Source of the DNA: a bacterium
GTDB taxonomy: Bacteria; CSSED10-310; JAJRTK01
DNA: 33,609 bases
Assembly (NCBI GenBank): GCA_024278345.1
Contig: JAJRTK010000543.1
Location: forward strand, 1 to 33,609
Reading direction: 5' to 3'
Position numbers and translations under genes: made by a program. This document shows positions 1 through 6,582 of the stretch, one piece after another. Each line of letters starts with the position of its first letter. Within the stretch, counting starts at the first letter, position 1. Under the pieces are notes generated by a model. It saw only the letters and a program-made list of their open reading frames with translations, searched no databases and was not told the DNA's origin.

Positions 1-539
1 GGAGCTTCTTCCGGTTCCGGATCTTCTTGGGGCGCCTGCGCCTGGCCGTCGAGGTCAGGTGGAGGCCGGAACCGCGGAGTGGTGGTTTCCGCGGTTTCCT
101 TGGCCTGGGCTTCGGGAGGCTCACTCTCCTTGGTCGGGATGCGCGGCGATGTGGGTTCCTGGGCTTCTTCCGGTTCCGGGGCTTCTTGGGGCGCCTGCGC
201 CTGGCCGTCGAGGTCAGGTGGAGGCCGGAACCGCGGAGTGGTGGTTTCCGGGGTTTCCGTGGCCCGGGCTGGAGCTGGTGTTGTCTCTCGGTCAGCTAAC
301 GTGGCGGCATCTTCAAGGCAGCGAGAACGAGATTCGGGTGTCCATTTTTTTCTCGCGACCGATGAGGGGATTCCCAGCCGCTGCCGCCATCGCCCCAGTG
401 ATCTGGGACCGAGGCGAATTCCCTGAGAGAGAAGGATCGTGCTGAGTTTTCTGTCAGCCCACGGGTAGTCCGGATGTTCGTTGCTAATGAGCTGAACCAA
501 GGCACGAGCAGTCTCTTTCGATCTCGCTTGCGAACTCAT
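1..539 (-). CDS. Orphan sigma-54 (RpoN) DNA-binding-domain protein with Pro/Glu/Thr-rich repeats, partial
   Basis: The reading frame is open from an ATG at 539 (read leftwards) to the left edge of the window, so at least 179 residues are present and the C-terminus is missing. Residues 1-60 resemble the C-terminal domain of sigma-54: a helical stretch with ETARALVQLISNEHPDYPWA, then KLSTILLSQGI, then RSLGRWRQRLGIPSS, which aligns with the RpoN box (typically ARRTVAKYRE followed by LGIPSS). No room exists for the core-binding or activator-interacting regions of sigma-54. The rest is low complexity, with a 53-residue repeat containing TTTPRFRPPPDLDGQAQAPQ and PEPEEA, seen once fully and once in part. 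GGAG five bases upstream supports the ATG at 539. An in-frame ATG at 590 would add 17 residues resembling the sequence preceding this domain in RpoN, but has no ribosome site. A stop at 636-638 closes the frame. DNA binding is inferred from family resemblance. Confidence 0.6.
   Translation of the reverse strand, partial: MSSQARSKETARALVQLISNEHPDYPWADRKLSTILLSQGIRLGPRSLGRWRQRLGIPSSVARKKWTPESRSRCLEDAATLADRETTPAPARATETPETTTPRFRPPPDLDGQAQAPQEAPEPEEAQEPTSPRIPTKESEPPEAQAKETAETTTPRFRPPPDLDGQAQAPQEDPEPEEA
5..271 (-). repeat. Tandem direct repeat, 159-bp period, inside the orphan sigma-54-box gene
   Basis: Two copies of a near-identical stretch begin at 5 and 164, giving a period of 159 bases (53 codons, in frame). 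The match covers about 105 bases with very few differences, and the remaining 50 or so bases of each period differ. The array meets the window edge, so more copies may follow. Translated on the minus strand it encodes the Pro/Glu/Thr-rich segment with TTTPRFRPPPDLDGQ. Confidence 0.85.
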
Positions 540-615
540 CACATCTCCGCGGTATCTCGGGTCGAGGTACGTCTTGAGGGCTTTGAGCATGGTTCCAGGG
601 CGATGAAAGGCAAGT

Positions 616-692
616 GTCGGCGGACGGATGGGTACTCACGCCGTAGGCGTGGGTCATGCCGCCGCGAGCGGACCGCAACTTTAAGAGAACAA
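616..692 (+). repeat. Dispersed repeat copy 1 (hairpin form)
   Basis: This is one of eight related intergenic elements in the window. It contains the left block CGGCGGACGG, an insert of about 28 bases with the hairpin CACGCC-GTA-GGCGTG (636-650), and the right block GCGAGCGGACCGCAAC (663-678) followed by an A-rich tail. The closest relatives are at 11288-11384 (opposite strand) and 19511-19596. It lies just upstream of the orphan sigma-54-box gene. Confidence 0.8.
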
Positions 693-754
693 GGCCACCG
701 AGAATGTTCATGCCCTTGAAGCGTCCCACCATCTTATCTCATGCGCCGACAGTG

Positions 755-839
755 GTCTCGCCACCCATGGCAGAGCAACCACCACGGGTCATGTGGTGGG
801 GGTTGGGATGTCTCGCCAGCGATCTGGCGGAGCAACCCC
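755..839. other. Structured region: duplicated small hairpin plus competing stems
   Basis: A 26-28 base unit beginning GTCTCGCCA and ending GAGCAACC occurs at 755-780 and again at 810-837. Each unit has a small stem, and the second is perfect: CGCCAG (814-819) pairs with CTGGCG (824-829). Between them CCACCAC (779-785) pairs with GTGGTGG (793-799). GGGGTTG (799-805) can pair with CAACCCC (833-839) to enclose the second unit, while its GGTTG part can pair instead with CAACC (776-780), so two folds compete. It matches no riboswitch class I recognise. Either strand could carry the functional RNA. Confidence 0.5.
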
Positions 840-1107
840 TTTCTCATGAATCTTTATACTGAAATGAGGGTTCATCTTCGAATGCGGGAAGAGCGTGGAT
901 TGCAGTAAGCCAATCATACCATGTACACTTCAATTTGATGAGAGACGCGCTGGAAGGCTTGAACCCGGAGTTCTCATGACGTCTCTACCGTGGCGGTCGA
1001 TCCAACGTTTCCACCGGCGTCCTTTGGCTGGCGGCGAACCAGGGGCTGACATGCGGGAAGGACTTGTCCATTTTCTAGGCCAGTGGCTGCATCCGGCGGT
1101 TTGCCTG

Positions 1108-1170
1108 GGGAGGGGCGCGAGCGGCTGCGAGCGACCCGACCGGAACGCAACAGAGAAGAAACTCCCTCGG
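1108..1170 (+). repeat. Dispersed repeat copy 2 (short form)
   Basis: This is a short, diverged copy without the hairpin insert. It ends in CGACCCGACCGGAACGCAAC followed by AGAGAAGAAA. It is closest to copy 8 (32664-32731, reverse strand), with which it shares the CGACCCGACCGGAA block. Confidence 0.6.
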
Positions 1171-1405
1171 ACCAATCACTAGCAAGAACCGCCAGAGGCG
1201 CCAGCGCGTGGCCGACTGGATGGACGAGGCCATGCGGGAATCATCGGCGGACAGATCTTTCTTGGTTCTTGGGGGCGTAAGTCTCAGGCAGCTTTACCAG
1301 AGCCGTGGTGAGAAATGCAGACTTGTGGGATAGGCTGTGGGCCAAGATTCATTGGAGTGAACTTGAGTTTTCGACCACGGTTGTAACGAAGATCGGAGGA
1401 ATGGT

Positions 1406-2779
1406 TTGGTGTATGAGACTGGGAAGATCGGCTTTGAGCGCGGATGGCTGTGCGGGATGATCGTTGCCGTTGCTTGTTGGGGACAGGGCTTCGCTCATGC
1501 CGGTGGTTCTTACATTCCCGACATCGGGGTGCGAGCCTTGGGTCGTGCGGGCGCCGTGGTTGTCGGGGCCGATGATCTCATGGCACTTCACTACAATCCC
1601 GCGGCTTTGACCAGGCTTCGAAAAACCAGCTTTTTCGTGGATGTAGCTGCGGTCAGTGCTCCCGTAAAATTCCAGCGTGCCCCCGGGATCTTTCGGCCCG
1701 ATGGTGAAGCCATCGATCCAGACAGGATCTTCCCTGAAGTGGAGAACCAGGCATCGCGCCGCATCATTCCCTCGTTGCTCATGGGAAGTTCCCTGGAACA
1801 ATTTGGCTGCGAGGAGTGTGCGGTGGCCTTTGGCCTCTATGGCCCTTACAACGCTGCGTTTGAGTACCCTGCCGATGGTCCGCAGCGATACGCCATCGTC
1901 AAATCGGGTTCCACCCAGGTCATGTTGACCGCCGCCTTTGCCCGGCCCATCACCTCTTGGCTCAAGATTGGGCTCAGCGGGTCTGCCGTGTACGTGGGGC
2001 TCATCCAAGACCTGATTTTTCAGGCAAGCAAGAATGGCATCGAAGACCCCAGCGAGGATTTGATTCTTTCGGCGAATCTTGGAGATTGGACATGGGCTTA
2101 TGGCGGTGGTCTCTTGATCCAGCCGGTGGACTGGATCGAGTTTGGTCTTTCGGCGCAGTCGCGGATTAGTTTCCACGTGACGGGCAATCTGACGGCCACG
2201 GCGCCGCAGCTAGGGAACATCTCCATTGATCTTCCGGCCGAAACGGAGGGGGCCCTGCCAGCCATCTACCGGGCCGGCGTTCTTCTCCGTCCCTTCAGAG
2301 GGCTGGAGCTGGAAGCCGATATCGTGCGCTATACCTGGTCCAACTTCGGCGAGTTCGTCATCGAGTTCCAGGGGGAGCTGGGAGATACGCTCGACCCCGT
2401 GGTTCTGGTCAACAATTATCAAGATGTTTGGAATCCCAGATTTGGCGTCGAATACAAAGGGTTGCGGCGACTGAGGTTACGGGCGGGAATGCAGTTCGAG
2501 GAAGCAGCGGTGCCTCTGGAGACCGTGAGTGTTTCCGGAGTCAGTGGCGCCAAGACCATTGTCACCGCGGGGTTGACCTATGATTTCGGCTTTTGGGATG
2601 TCGATTTTGCGTACGCAAACATCGCCGTAGGCAAGCGAGAAACCGATGTTTCACGGGCGCAGATGATCAACCTTATGGGGCCCTCCACCGTCATTGGGAA
2701 CGGCACCTATGAGATGGCTGCCAACATCATTGCCGTAGGCATCCATTTCTATCCGGGCCGAGATCGCGACGACCTCTAA
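1406..2779 (+). CDS. FadL/OMPP1/TodX-type outer-membrane protein
   Basis: The 457-residue protein is predicted to be an outer-membrane beta-barrel of the OMPP1/FadL/TodX type, which carry hydrophobic compounds across the outer membrane. The N-terminus has a hydrophobic segment (about residues 14-27) ending QGFAHA, a likely signal peptide. It is followed by the family hallmark: a Gly-rich VRALGRAGAVVVGADDLMAL stretch and HYNPAALTRL (compare NPAGL in FadL). The rest alternates strands and polar loops. The start is a TTG five bases after GGAGGA; an ATG at 1401 is out of frame and a GTG at 1409 is possible. The stop overlaps that of the convergent amidohydrolase gene by four bases. The substrate cannot be told from sequence. 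Confidence 0.85.
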   Translation: MVYETGKIGFERGWLCGMIVAVACWGQGFAHAGGSYIPDIGVRALGRAGAVVVGADDLMALHYNPAALTRLRKTSFFVDVAAVSAPVKFQRAPGIFRPDGEAIDPDRIFPEVENQASRRIIPSLLMGSSLEQFGCEECAVAFGLYGPYNAAFEYPADGPQRYAIVKSGSTQVMLTAAFARPITSWLKIGLSGSAVYVGLIQDLIFQASKNGIEDPSEDLILSANLGDWTWAYGGGLLIQPVDWIEFGLSAQSRISFHVTGNLTATAPQLGNISIDLPAETEGALPAIYRAGVLLRPFRGLELEADIVRYTWSNFGEFVIEFQGELGDTLDPVVLVNNYQDVWNPRFGVEYKGLRRLRLRAGMQFEEAAVPLETVSVSGVSGAKTIVTAGLTYDFGFWDVDFAYANIAVGKRETDVSRAQMINLMGPSTVIGNGTYEMAANIIAVGIHFYPGRDRDDL

Positions 2780-3786
2780 TCAAGCCCGAAGAGGCGGATC
2801 GCATTTTCAGAAAAGACGGCCCTGCGAAGCTCTTCGTCGTTTTCCGATGCCATGAGAATCTTCGCGATTCCGGGCGCCTGATGGTAGAAGGGCCAATCCG
2901 TGCCGAACAGCAAGCGCTCGGGAGAGGCCGAGGCCAAGATTTTCCGGATGTTTGGGAGCCCCTGGCACGAGAGTTCCAGATAGACGTTGGGAAACTCCAT
3001 GGCGAGCTCCAGCGCTTCCTCCATCTGCAGCGCCCCGGAGTGCCCAAGGATGAAGGTCGTCTCCGGACATTTTTCGATGGGCTCGCGGTAGCGCTTGACC
3101 TGGCTGAGCTTGCGGCCCATGCGGGTCTCGATGTCCACGGGGCCACAGTGCCACAAAACAGGGAGTGACCGCTTGCCGCAAAGGCGGTACAGCTTTTGGG
3201 CTCGTGGATGCTCGGGTCCCACGAGCTGCACCGCCGGATGCACCTTGATTCCTTGGGCGCCCAGGGCGATCTGCCGTTCCAGGCGCTCCTCGAGGTTTCG
3301 CGAGAAGGGGTGGATGGACCCGAAGCCGATGAACTGGGGGTCATTCTTCGCTGCCTGGAGGTGGTTCCGCGCATTGTTCGACAAAACGGGGAGTTCGATG
3401 GGAAGAATGCAGCAGTGGGAGACTCCCAGCTCCTCCATCTCTCGGGCGAGGTTGCCCAGCGTGTGGCTTCCTCTCATGCCTCCGGCCGTCAAACTGCCGA
3501 GAGTCAGGTCCCGCTTGAGATTCGAAAGATCCTCTTCCTTGAGATTCCGGTTCATGTAAACGTTGAGATCGAGGGCTCTTTCCAAGGGTAGATAGTGTTC
3601 CGTCTTTTCGGTGCGCCGCTTCAGGTCAACGCGGTTGGGAAATAGAAACGACAAGGCCAAATGCGTGTGAACGTCGATAATTGGACCCACCGACTCGTCA
3701 CACATTCGGAGGCGGCCAGCGGAATCCTGCTCGAACCAGGGCAGTTGTGCCAGCTCGTAGGTATTGGGAAACTGGGTTGGATGCAT
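2776..3786 (-). CDS. Amidohydrolase-2-family metal-dependent hydrolase
   Basis: The 336-residue protein is a predicted cytoplasmic TIM-barrel hydrolase or decarboxylase of the amidohydrolase-2 family (the ACMS decarboxylase/PF04909 type). Visible metal-site motifs are the HxH in IIDVHTHLAL (His40 and His42), a lysine/histidine pair in GIKVHPAVQL, LWHCGP, ILGHSG, and the late aspartate in LLFGTDWPF near residue 300. Order and spacing are normal and it looks full length. The start is an ATG with GAGG seven bases upstream. It ends in a four-base overlap with the convergent barrel-protein gene. The substrate is unknown. It is the last gene of the minus-strand series that begins at 11044, with a 143-base gap to the exporter gene upstream. 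Confidence 0.85.
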   Translation of the reverse strand: MHPTQFPNTYELAQLPWFEQDSAGRLRMCDESVGPIIDVHTHLALSFLFPNRVDLKRRTEKTEHYLPLERALDLNVYMNRNLKEEDLSNLKRDLTLGSLTAGGMRGSHTLGNLAREMEELGVSHCCILPIELPVLSNNARNHLQAAKNDPQFIGFGSIHPFSRNLEERLERQIALGAQGIKVHPAVQLVGPEHPRAQKLYRLCGKRSLPVLWHCGPVDIETRMGRKLSQVKRYREPIEKCPETTFILGHSGALQMEEALELAMEFPNVYLELSCQGLPNIRKILASASPERLLFGTDWPFYHQAPGIAKILMASENDEELRRAVFSENAIRLFGLD

Positions 3787-3929
3787 ATTTGGGCCTCGGT
3801 CATCGTGCCGGCCACCCGGGGTTGGTCAGCCTTCCGGGAGCGCCGGTTGTCAGCGGTAGTGGGCTAACGGGCGGAACGTTAACGGAAGAAAGGTACCACC
3901 GATGACCTCCTCCCAGTTTTGGATTTTTC

Positions 3930-4694
3930 TCAAGGGGCAAGAATCAGAGAAACCCCCGCCACCGCAAGGATAGAGAAGACCATTTTTTGAAACTGCGGTG
4001 GGTCAAGGTGGCGGTGGAGTTTTTCGCCCACGATGATTCCCGCCAACGTCGCCCCCAAAAGAGGCGGGAACAAGCGCGCGAAGTCTGGTCCCACGGTGTC
4101 CGCCGAAAAGTAAGAGCCCAGCAATACGATGTCGAGCAGAAGCCAGAGCACGCAAAGTGTGCTCCGAATTGCCGCCTTGCCTTCCAGTTGCCGAGTCACA
4201 TAGTAAACAACCAGTGGGCCACTGGACGCAAATAGCCCATGAACGAATCCCGCCCCCAGAAGGATCTTGGCGCCCTGCCTGTTGGAAAGTGATGCTCGCG
4301 GCCCACCCTTGGGGCATCTTAGCCGCCACAACTCAAAGAGGGCCACACAGGCCACCAAAAGACCGAAACCAAGCTTGAGAAGTCGGTTGTCACCGCGCCA
4401 ATAGAGCCAAAACCCCAAGGGCATCCCCGCCATCATCCAGGGAAGAATCCGACGAAACAAAACCTCCCACCGCACAAAGTGAAAATCCCGACCCACGATG
4501 TAAACGGTGTTCACAAGGCTCAGCGCCACCAGGAGAGGGAGGAGGGTTCGGATGGGGAAGAGGTGCGCCCCAAACGTCACGCCCAGGACGACGGACCCAA
4601 AACCGATGGTCGTCTGGACCATGAACGCAAACGCAACAATGAGAGCAAGAGCTAGAGTCGCCACCGCCAGCGGACCTTCCCCGAGAAGGATCAA
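3930..4694 (-). CDS. TauE/SafE-family membrane transporter (DUF81)
   Basis: The 254-residue hydrophobic protein has about eight membrane segments. It resembles TauE/SafE permeases, proposed to export sulfite, sulfoacetate or related anions. The first repeat has the typical AFMVQTTIGFGSVVLGV segment, and the second half repeats the pattern at GAGFVHGLFASSGPLVVYYV, as expected for the family's internal duplication. The start is uncertain: a TTG at 4694 is the longest and has no clear ribosome site, while a GTG ten codons later has GGAAGG about ten bases upstream and keeps all membrane segments. Upstream lies dispersed repeat copy 3. The substrate is not decided by sequence; the DASS anion transporter at 9491-11044 is in the same gene series. 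Confidence 0.8.
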   Translation of the reverse strand: MILLGEGPLAVATLALALIVAFAFMVQTTIGFGSVVLGVTFGAHLFPIRTLLPLLVALSLVNTVYIVGRDFHFVRWEVLFRRILPWMMAGMPLGFWLYWRGDNRLLKLGFGLLVACVALFELWRLRCPKGGPRASLSNRQGAKILLGAGFVHGLFASSGPLVVYYVTRQLEGKAAIRSTLCVLWLLLDIVLLGSYFSADTVGPDFARLFPPLLGATLAGIIVGEKLHRHLDPPQFQKMVFSILAVAGVSLILAP

Positions 4695-4743
4695 GAATGG
4701 ATTCGGGTTGTGGAGCTCCTGAAGGGCGCGATTCGAGCAAACC

Positions 4744-4810
4744 GCTTTCTTTTCCTTGGGTTGCCTTCCGCTCCCGGCGACGGCAATCCGTCCGCCGCCA
4801 CTCGCCCGTT
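4744..4810 (-). repeat. Dispersed repeat copy 3 (short form)
   Basis: Read on the minus strand this copy has GGGCGAGTGGCGGCGGACGG, then a short 10-12 base link in place of the hairpin insert, then GGAGCGGAAGGCAACCCAAG and an A-rich tail. The left and right blocks match copy 6 (19511-19596) almost base for base; only the central insert is missing. It lies upstream of the TauE/SafE gene. Confidence 0.8.
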
Positions 4811-4914
4811 AGCTCCAAGGCCCAGTCAATGCACCGGCACAATCGCCGCTTGTTCGCCGACTTTCTGATTCGGTCGTCCTGGCAGAGGCAGAGGCAGAGA
4901 CCTAGGAATACCCA

Positions 4915-5094
4915 TCAAATAGAGAACGACCCCAAGAGATCTCCAATTTTTTCCACCAGTGCGTCCCAAATCGCCATCAATCCTTGACCCGTGGCCAGCC
5001 CAATGACGATCATCGACATGACGATCAAAATCGTGAGCACGATGTACTCCATCGTCGTTTGGCCAGTTTCATCGCCCGAGAACCGGTCCCACAT
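4915..5094 (-). CDS. Flp/Fap-type (class III) pilin-like small protein
   Basis: The 59-residue protein has a type IVb/Flp prepilin layout: a short charged leader ending DETG, then QTTMEYIVLTILIVMSMIVI. Glycine precedes the probable cleavage site, glutamate is at mature position 5 and tyrosine at 6, followed by one long hydrophobic helix. Flp pilins are cut by a dedicated prepilin peptidase and assembled by Tad machinery. The start at 5094 is decided by a strong AGGAGG six to nine bases upstream; a longer frame from 5142 has no such site. No tad/cpa genes are in the window, so this may be a solitary pilin or a small membrane protein using the same signal. It lies 83 bases downstream of the phosphatidyltransferase gene. 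Confidence 0.75.
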   Translation of the reverse strand: MWDRFSGDETGQTTMEYIVLTILIVMSMIVIGLATGQGLMAIWDALVEKIGDLLGSFSI

Positions 5095-5177
5095 AGCTGT
5101 TTCCTCCTCGCTGGGATGACTGATTTTTTTGGCGTAAACCAACTCAGCCTAACATGATCTAGAAGGGCGCTGCAATC

Positions 5178-6143
5178 TCATTTTATTGAGCCTTGCCTTT
5201 TAAGCCAGGCGAGCAGGCGCTGGTCCACTTTGCGTTGAGCTAGGATCAAGAAAACCATGGCCGTGTTGAGCAAGAGTAAATTGTAGAGAAAAAAAGTGGC
5301 CAGACCGAGGCTCCTGAGAGGTTCCCAGGGCGCGAAAAACGGAAGGAATGAACAGAGAACGATGCCAATCTTGTGGGAATTGGATCCGAGGAGTGCCCAT
5401 CTTGGCAGAAGCCAGCCGTTTTCCCTTCGGTACTGGTCCAAGAAGGCGGGCCCTTTGCCGGGGTTTTGTGCGATGAATCGCCTATACTCGGAAAAGAGCT
5501 TGTCACTGGAGGGCAGGCAGCCCCGTTGTTGTCGAGCGTAGTTGATATGGGATCTAAGAAGAAGCGCGCGATAAAGAAACTGTTCACCTCTTTCTGTCAG
5601 CTCGCGACGACGTCTTGCCAGGGTTTCCGGCGCTTCTTTCTCAACATCGGGTTGGCCGTGAAAATAGTAGAGGTACAAGAGGCGTTGGTAGTCGGTAAGA
5701 GCGCTTTGAATAGAATGAGAAGCCCCACCGAATAGACCGGCGAAGAAAAGAAGCACTCCATGCTGGCCACCAGCGGCGAAGTAGGAAAGAAGGGCGCTCA
5801 AGTAAATGGCGATGAAGGACAGATTGTCGCAGACCCCATCCACAAGCCGCCCGAACTCCGTTTTTCGCCCGGTTGCTCGGGCAAGTTGGCCGTCAGCGCT
5901 GTCAAGGGCTGACGAGAGCAGGAGAAAAAGCCCCCCCAAGGTCGCCCCCTGAAGCGTCCGTTCATAGTAGAAGAGAGCCGCGCCGATTCCGGCGAAAACC
6001 GAGGCCACGGACACCATGTTCGGCGTGATTTGCGTGTGGCGAAAACCCTGAACAAGCAGATAACCAAGGGGCCGGATTAGATAGGTATCCAGAAACTCCT
6101 CGATCGCCTTGGGTTTGTTCATGCGGGCAAATTCGCTCGCCAT
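5178..6143 (-). CDS. CDP-alcohol phosphatidyltransferase family protein
   Basis: The 321-residue integral membrane enzyme is predicted to join a CDP-linked lipid and an alcohol in phospholipid synthesis. The signature DxxDGxxARx8Gx3Dx3D is complete: Asp81, Asp84-Gly85, Ala88-Arg89, Gly98, Asp102 and Asp106, seen in DSADGQLARATG and GRLVDGVCD. Usual members have about 180-240 residues. This one has an extra hydrophilic stretch of about 90 residues (roughly 145-240, Arg/Glu/Tyr-rich) between membrane segments. The ATG at 6143 has GGGAGA seven bases upstream; a start at 6191 would add 16 polar residues without a good site. The product lipid cannot be named from sequence. Confidence 0.88.
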   Translation of the reverse strand: MASEFARMNKPKAIEEFLDTYLIRPLGYLLVQGFRHTQITPNMVSVASVFAGIGAALFYYERTLQGATLGGLFLLLSSALDSADGQLARATGRKTEFGRLVDGVCDNLSFIAIYLSALLSYFAAGGQHGVLLFFAGLFGGASHSIQSALTDYQRLLYLYYFHGQPDVEKEAPETLARRRRELTERGEQFLYRALLLRSHINYARQQRGCLPSSDKLFSEYRRFIAQNPGKGPAFLDQYRRENGWLLPRWALLGSNSHKIGIVLCSFLPFFAPWEPLRSLGLATFFLYNLLLLNTAMVFLILAQRKVDQRLLAWLKRQGSIK

Positions 6144-6582
6144 GGTTTTCTCCCTGCTCTGGGTCGATGGCAACGCTCTCTCCCGTTCCATTACAGGATG
6201 TTTCCTATTCCGTGCAAATGGCCTCGCCTATCGTCCCGGCCAACCAGTGAATTTCGGGTCCAGCAGTGCCAGGGCTGGTGATGACCTTGCGGTCATTATT
6301 TTTGCGGCCCGCGGTTTTTGTCGGGTGGCCGAGACGACGAACGACGCCCCTTCTCTCATGGCTTTGGGGGAAGAGGAACCGTCAGTGGCGGGCGGTGCTC
6401 CAGCCCTAGGGCAATGGAGCGAAGGTGGCGCCAATGGCGAGGAGCGGGCGCCGGATGGCGACCGATGTGAGCGGAACGCAACACGTAGAAAACAAAGGGT
6501 TTGCCGATAACTCCGCCCTAAAAGAAGAGCACGACCCAGTCGCGAGGTTTCCCGAGGATGGTCCGCGGTGGGAGCTTCGGGA
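6144..6582. other. Intergenic stretch with dispersed repeat
   Basis: About 440 bases separate the phosphatidyltransferase start from the end of the metalloprotease-barrel gene. The main recognisable content is repeat copy 4 (6391-6538). A plus-strand open frame from 6425 runs through the repeat into the antisense of the next gene and looks like a shadow. The first half (6144-6390) shows nothing I can name. Confidence 0.6.
6391..6538 (+). repeat. Dispersed repeat copy 4 (long form, pair with copy 7)
   Basis: This 148-base element matches 21561-21709 across nearly its whole length. Shared blocks include GGTGCTCCAGCCC/GGTGTTGCTCCAGCCC, GCGGGCGCCGG, GATGTGAGCGGAACGCAACA and GAAAACAAAGGGTTT. The GAGCGGAACGCAAC core ties it to the other copies. 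There is no 28-base hairpin insert. It is non-coding here, unlike copy 7. Confidence 0.85.

Larger units (their letters stand above)
540..1405. other. Long intergenic stretch without a convincing gene
   Basis: No frame here shows a recognisable protein or a good ribosome site. The stretch holds dispersed repeat copies at 616-692 and 1108-1170 and a cluster of hairpins at 755-839. The remainder (about 840-1107 and 1171-1393) shows nothing I can name. Promoters for the minus-strand gene ending at the left edge and for the plus-strand gene at 1406 must lie here, but I cannot assign boxes with confidence. Confidence 0.6.

Noticed and set aside
27-445. Plus-strand open frames over the left-edge repeat (90-128 residues)
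   Set aside because: They are antisense to the sigma-54-box frame, have Arg/Trp/Gly-rich shadow composition, and their repeats simply mirror the real minus-strand repeat.
930-1175. Minus-strand open frame of 81 residues
   Set aside because: No domain, no ribosome site, and it overlaps repeat copy 2; composition is that of random GC-rich sequence.
1349-2176. Minus-strand open frame of 275 residues
   Set aside because: It is antisense to the barrel-protein gene, which has a signal peptide and family motifs; the antisense product has none.
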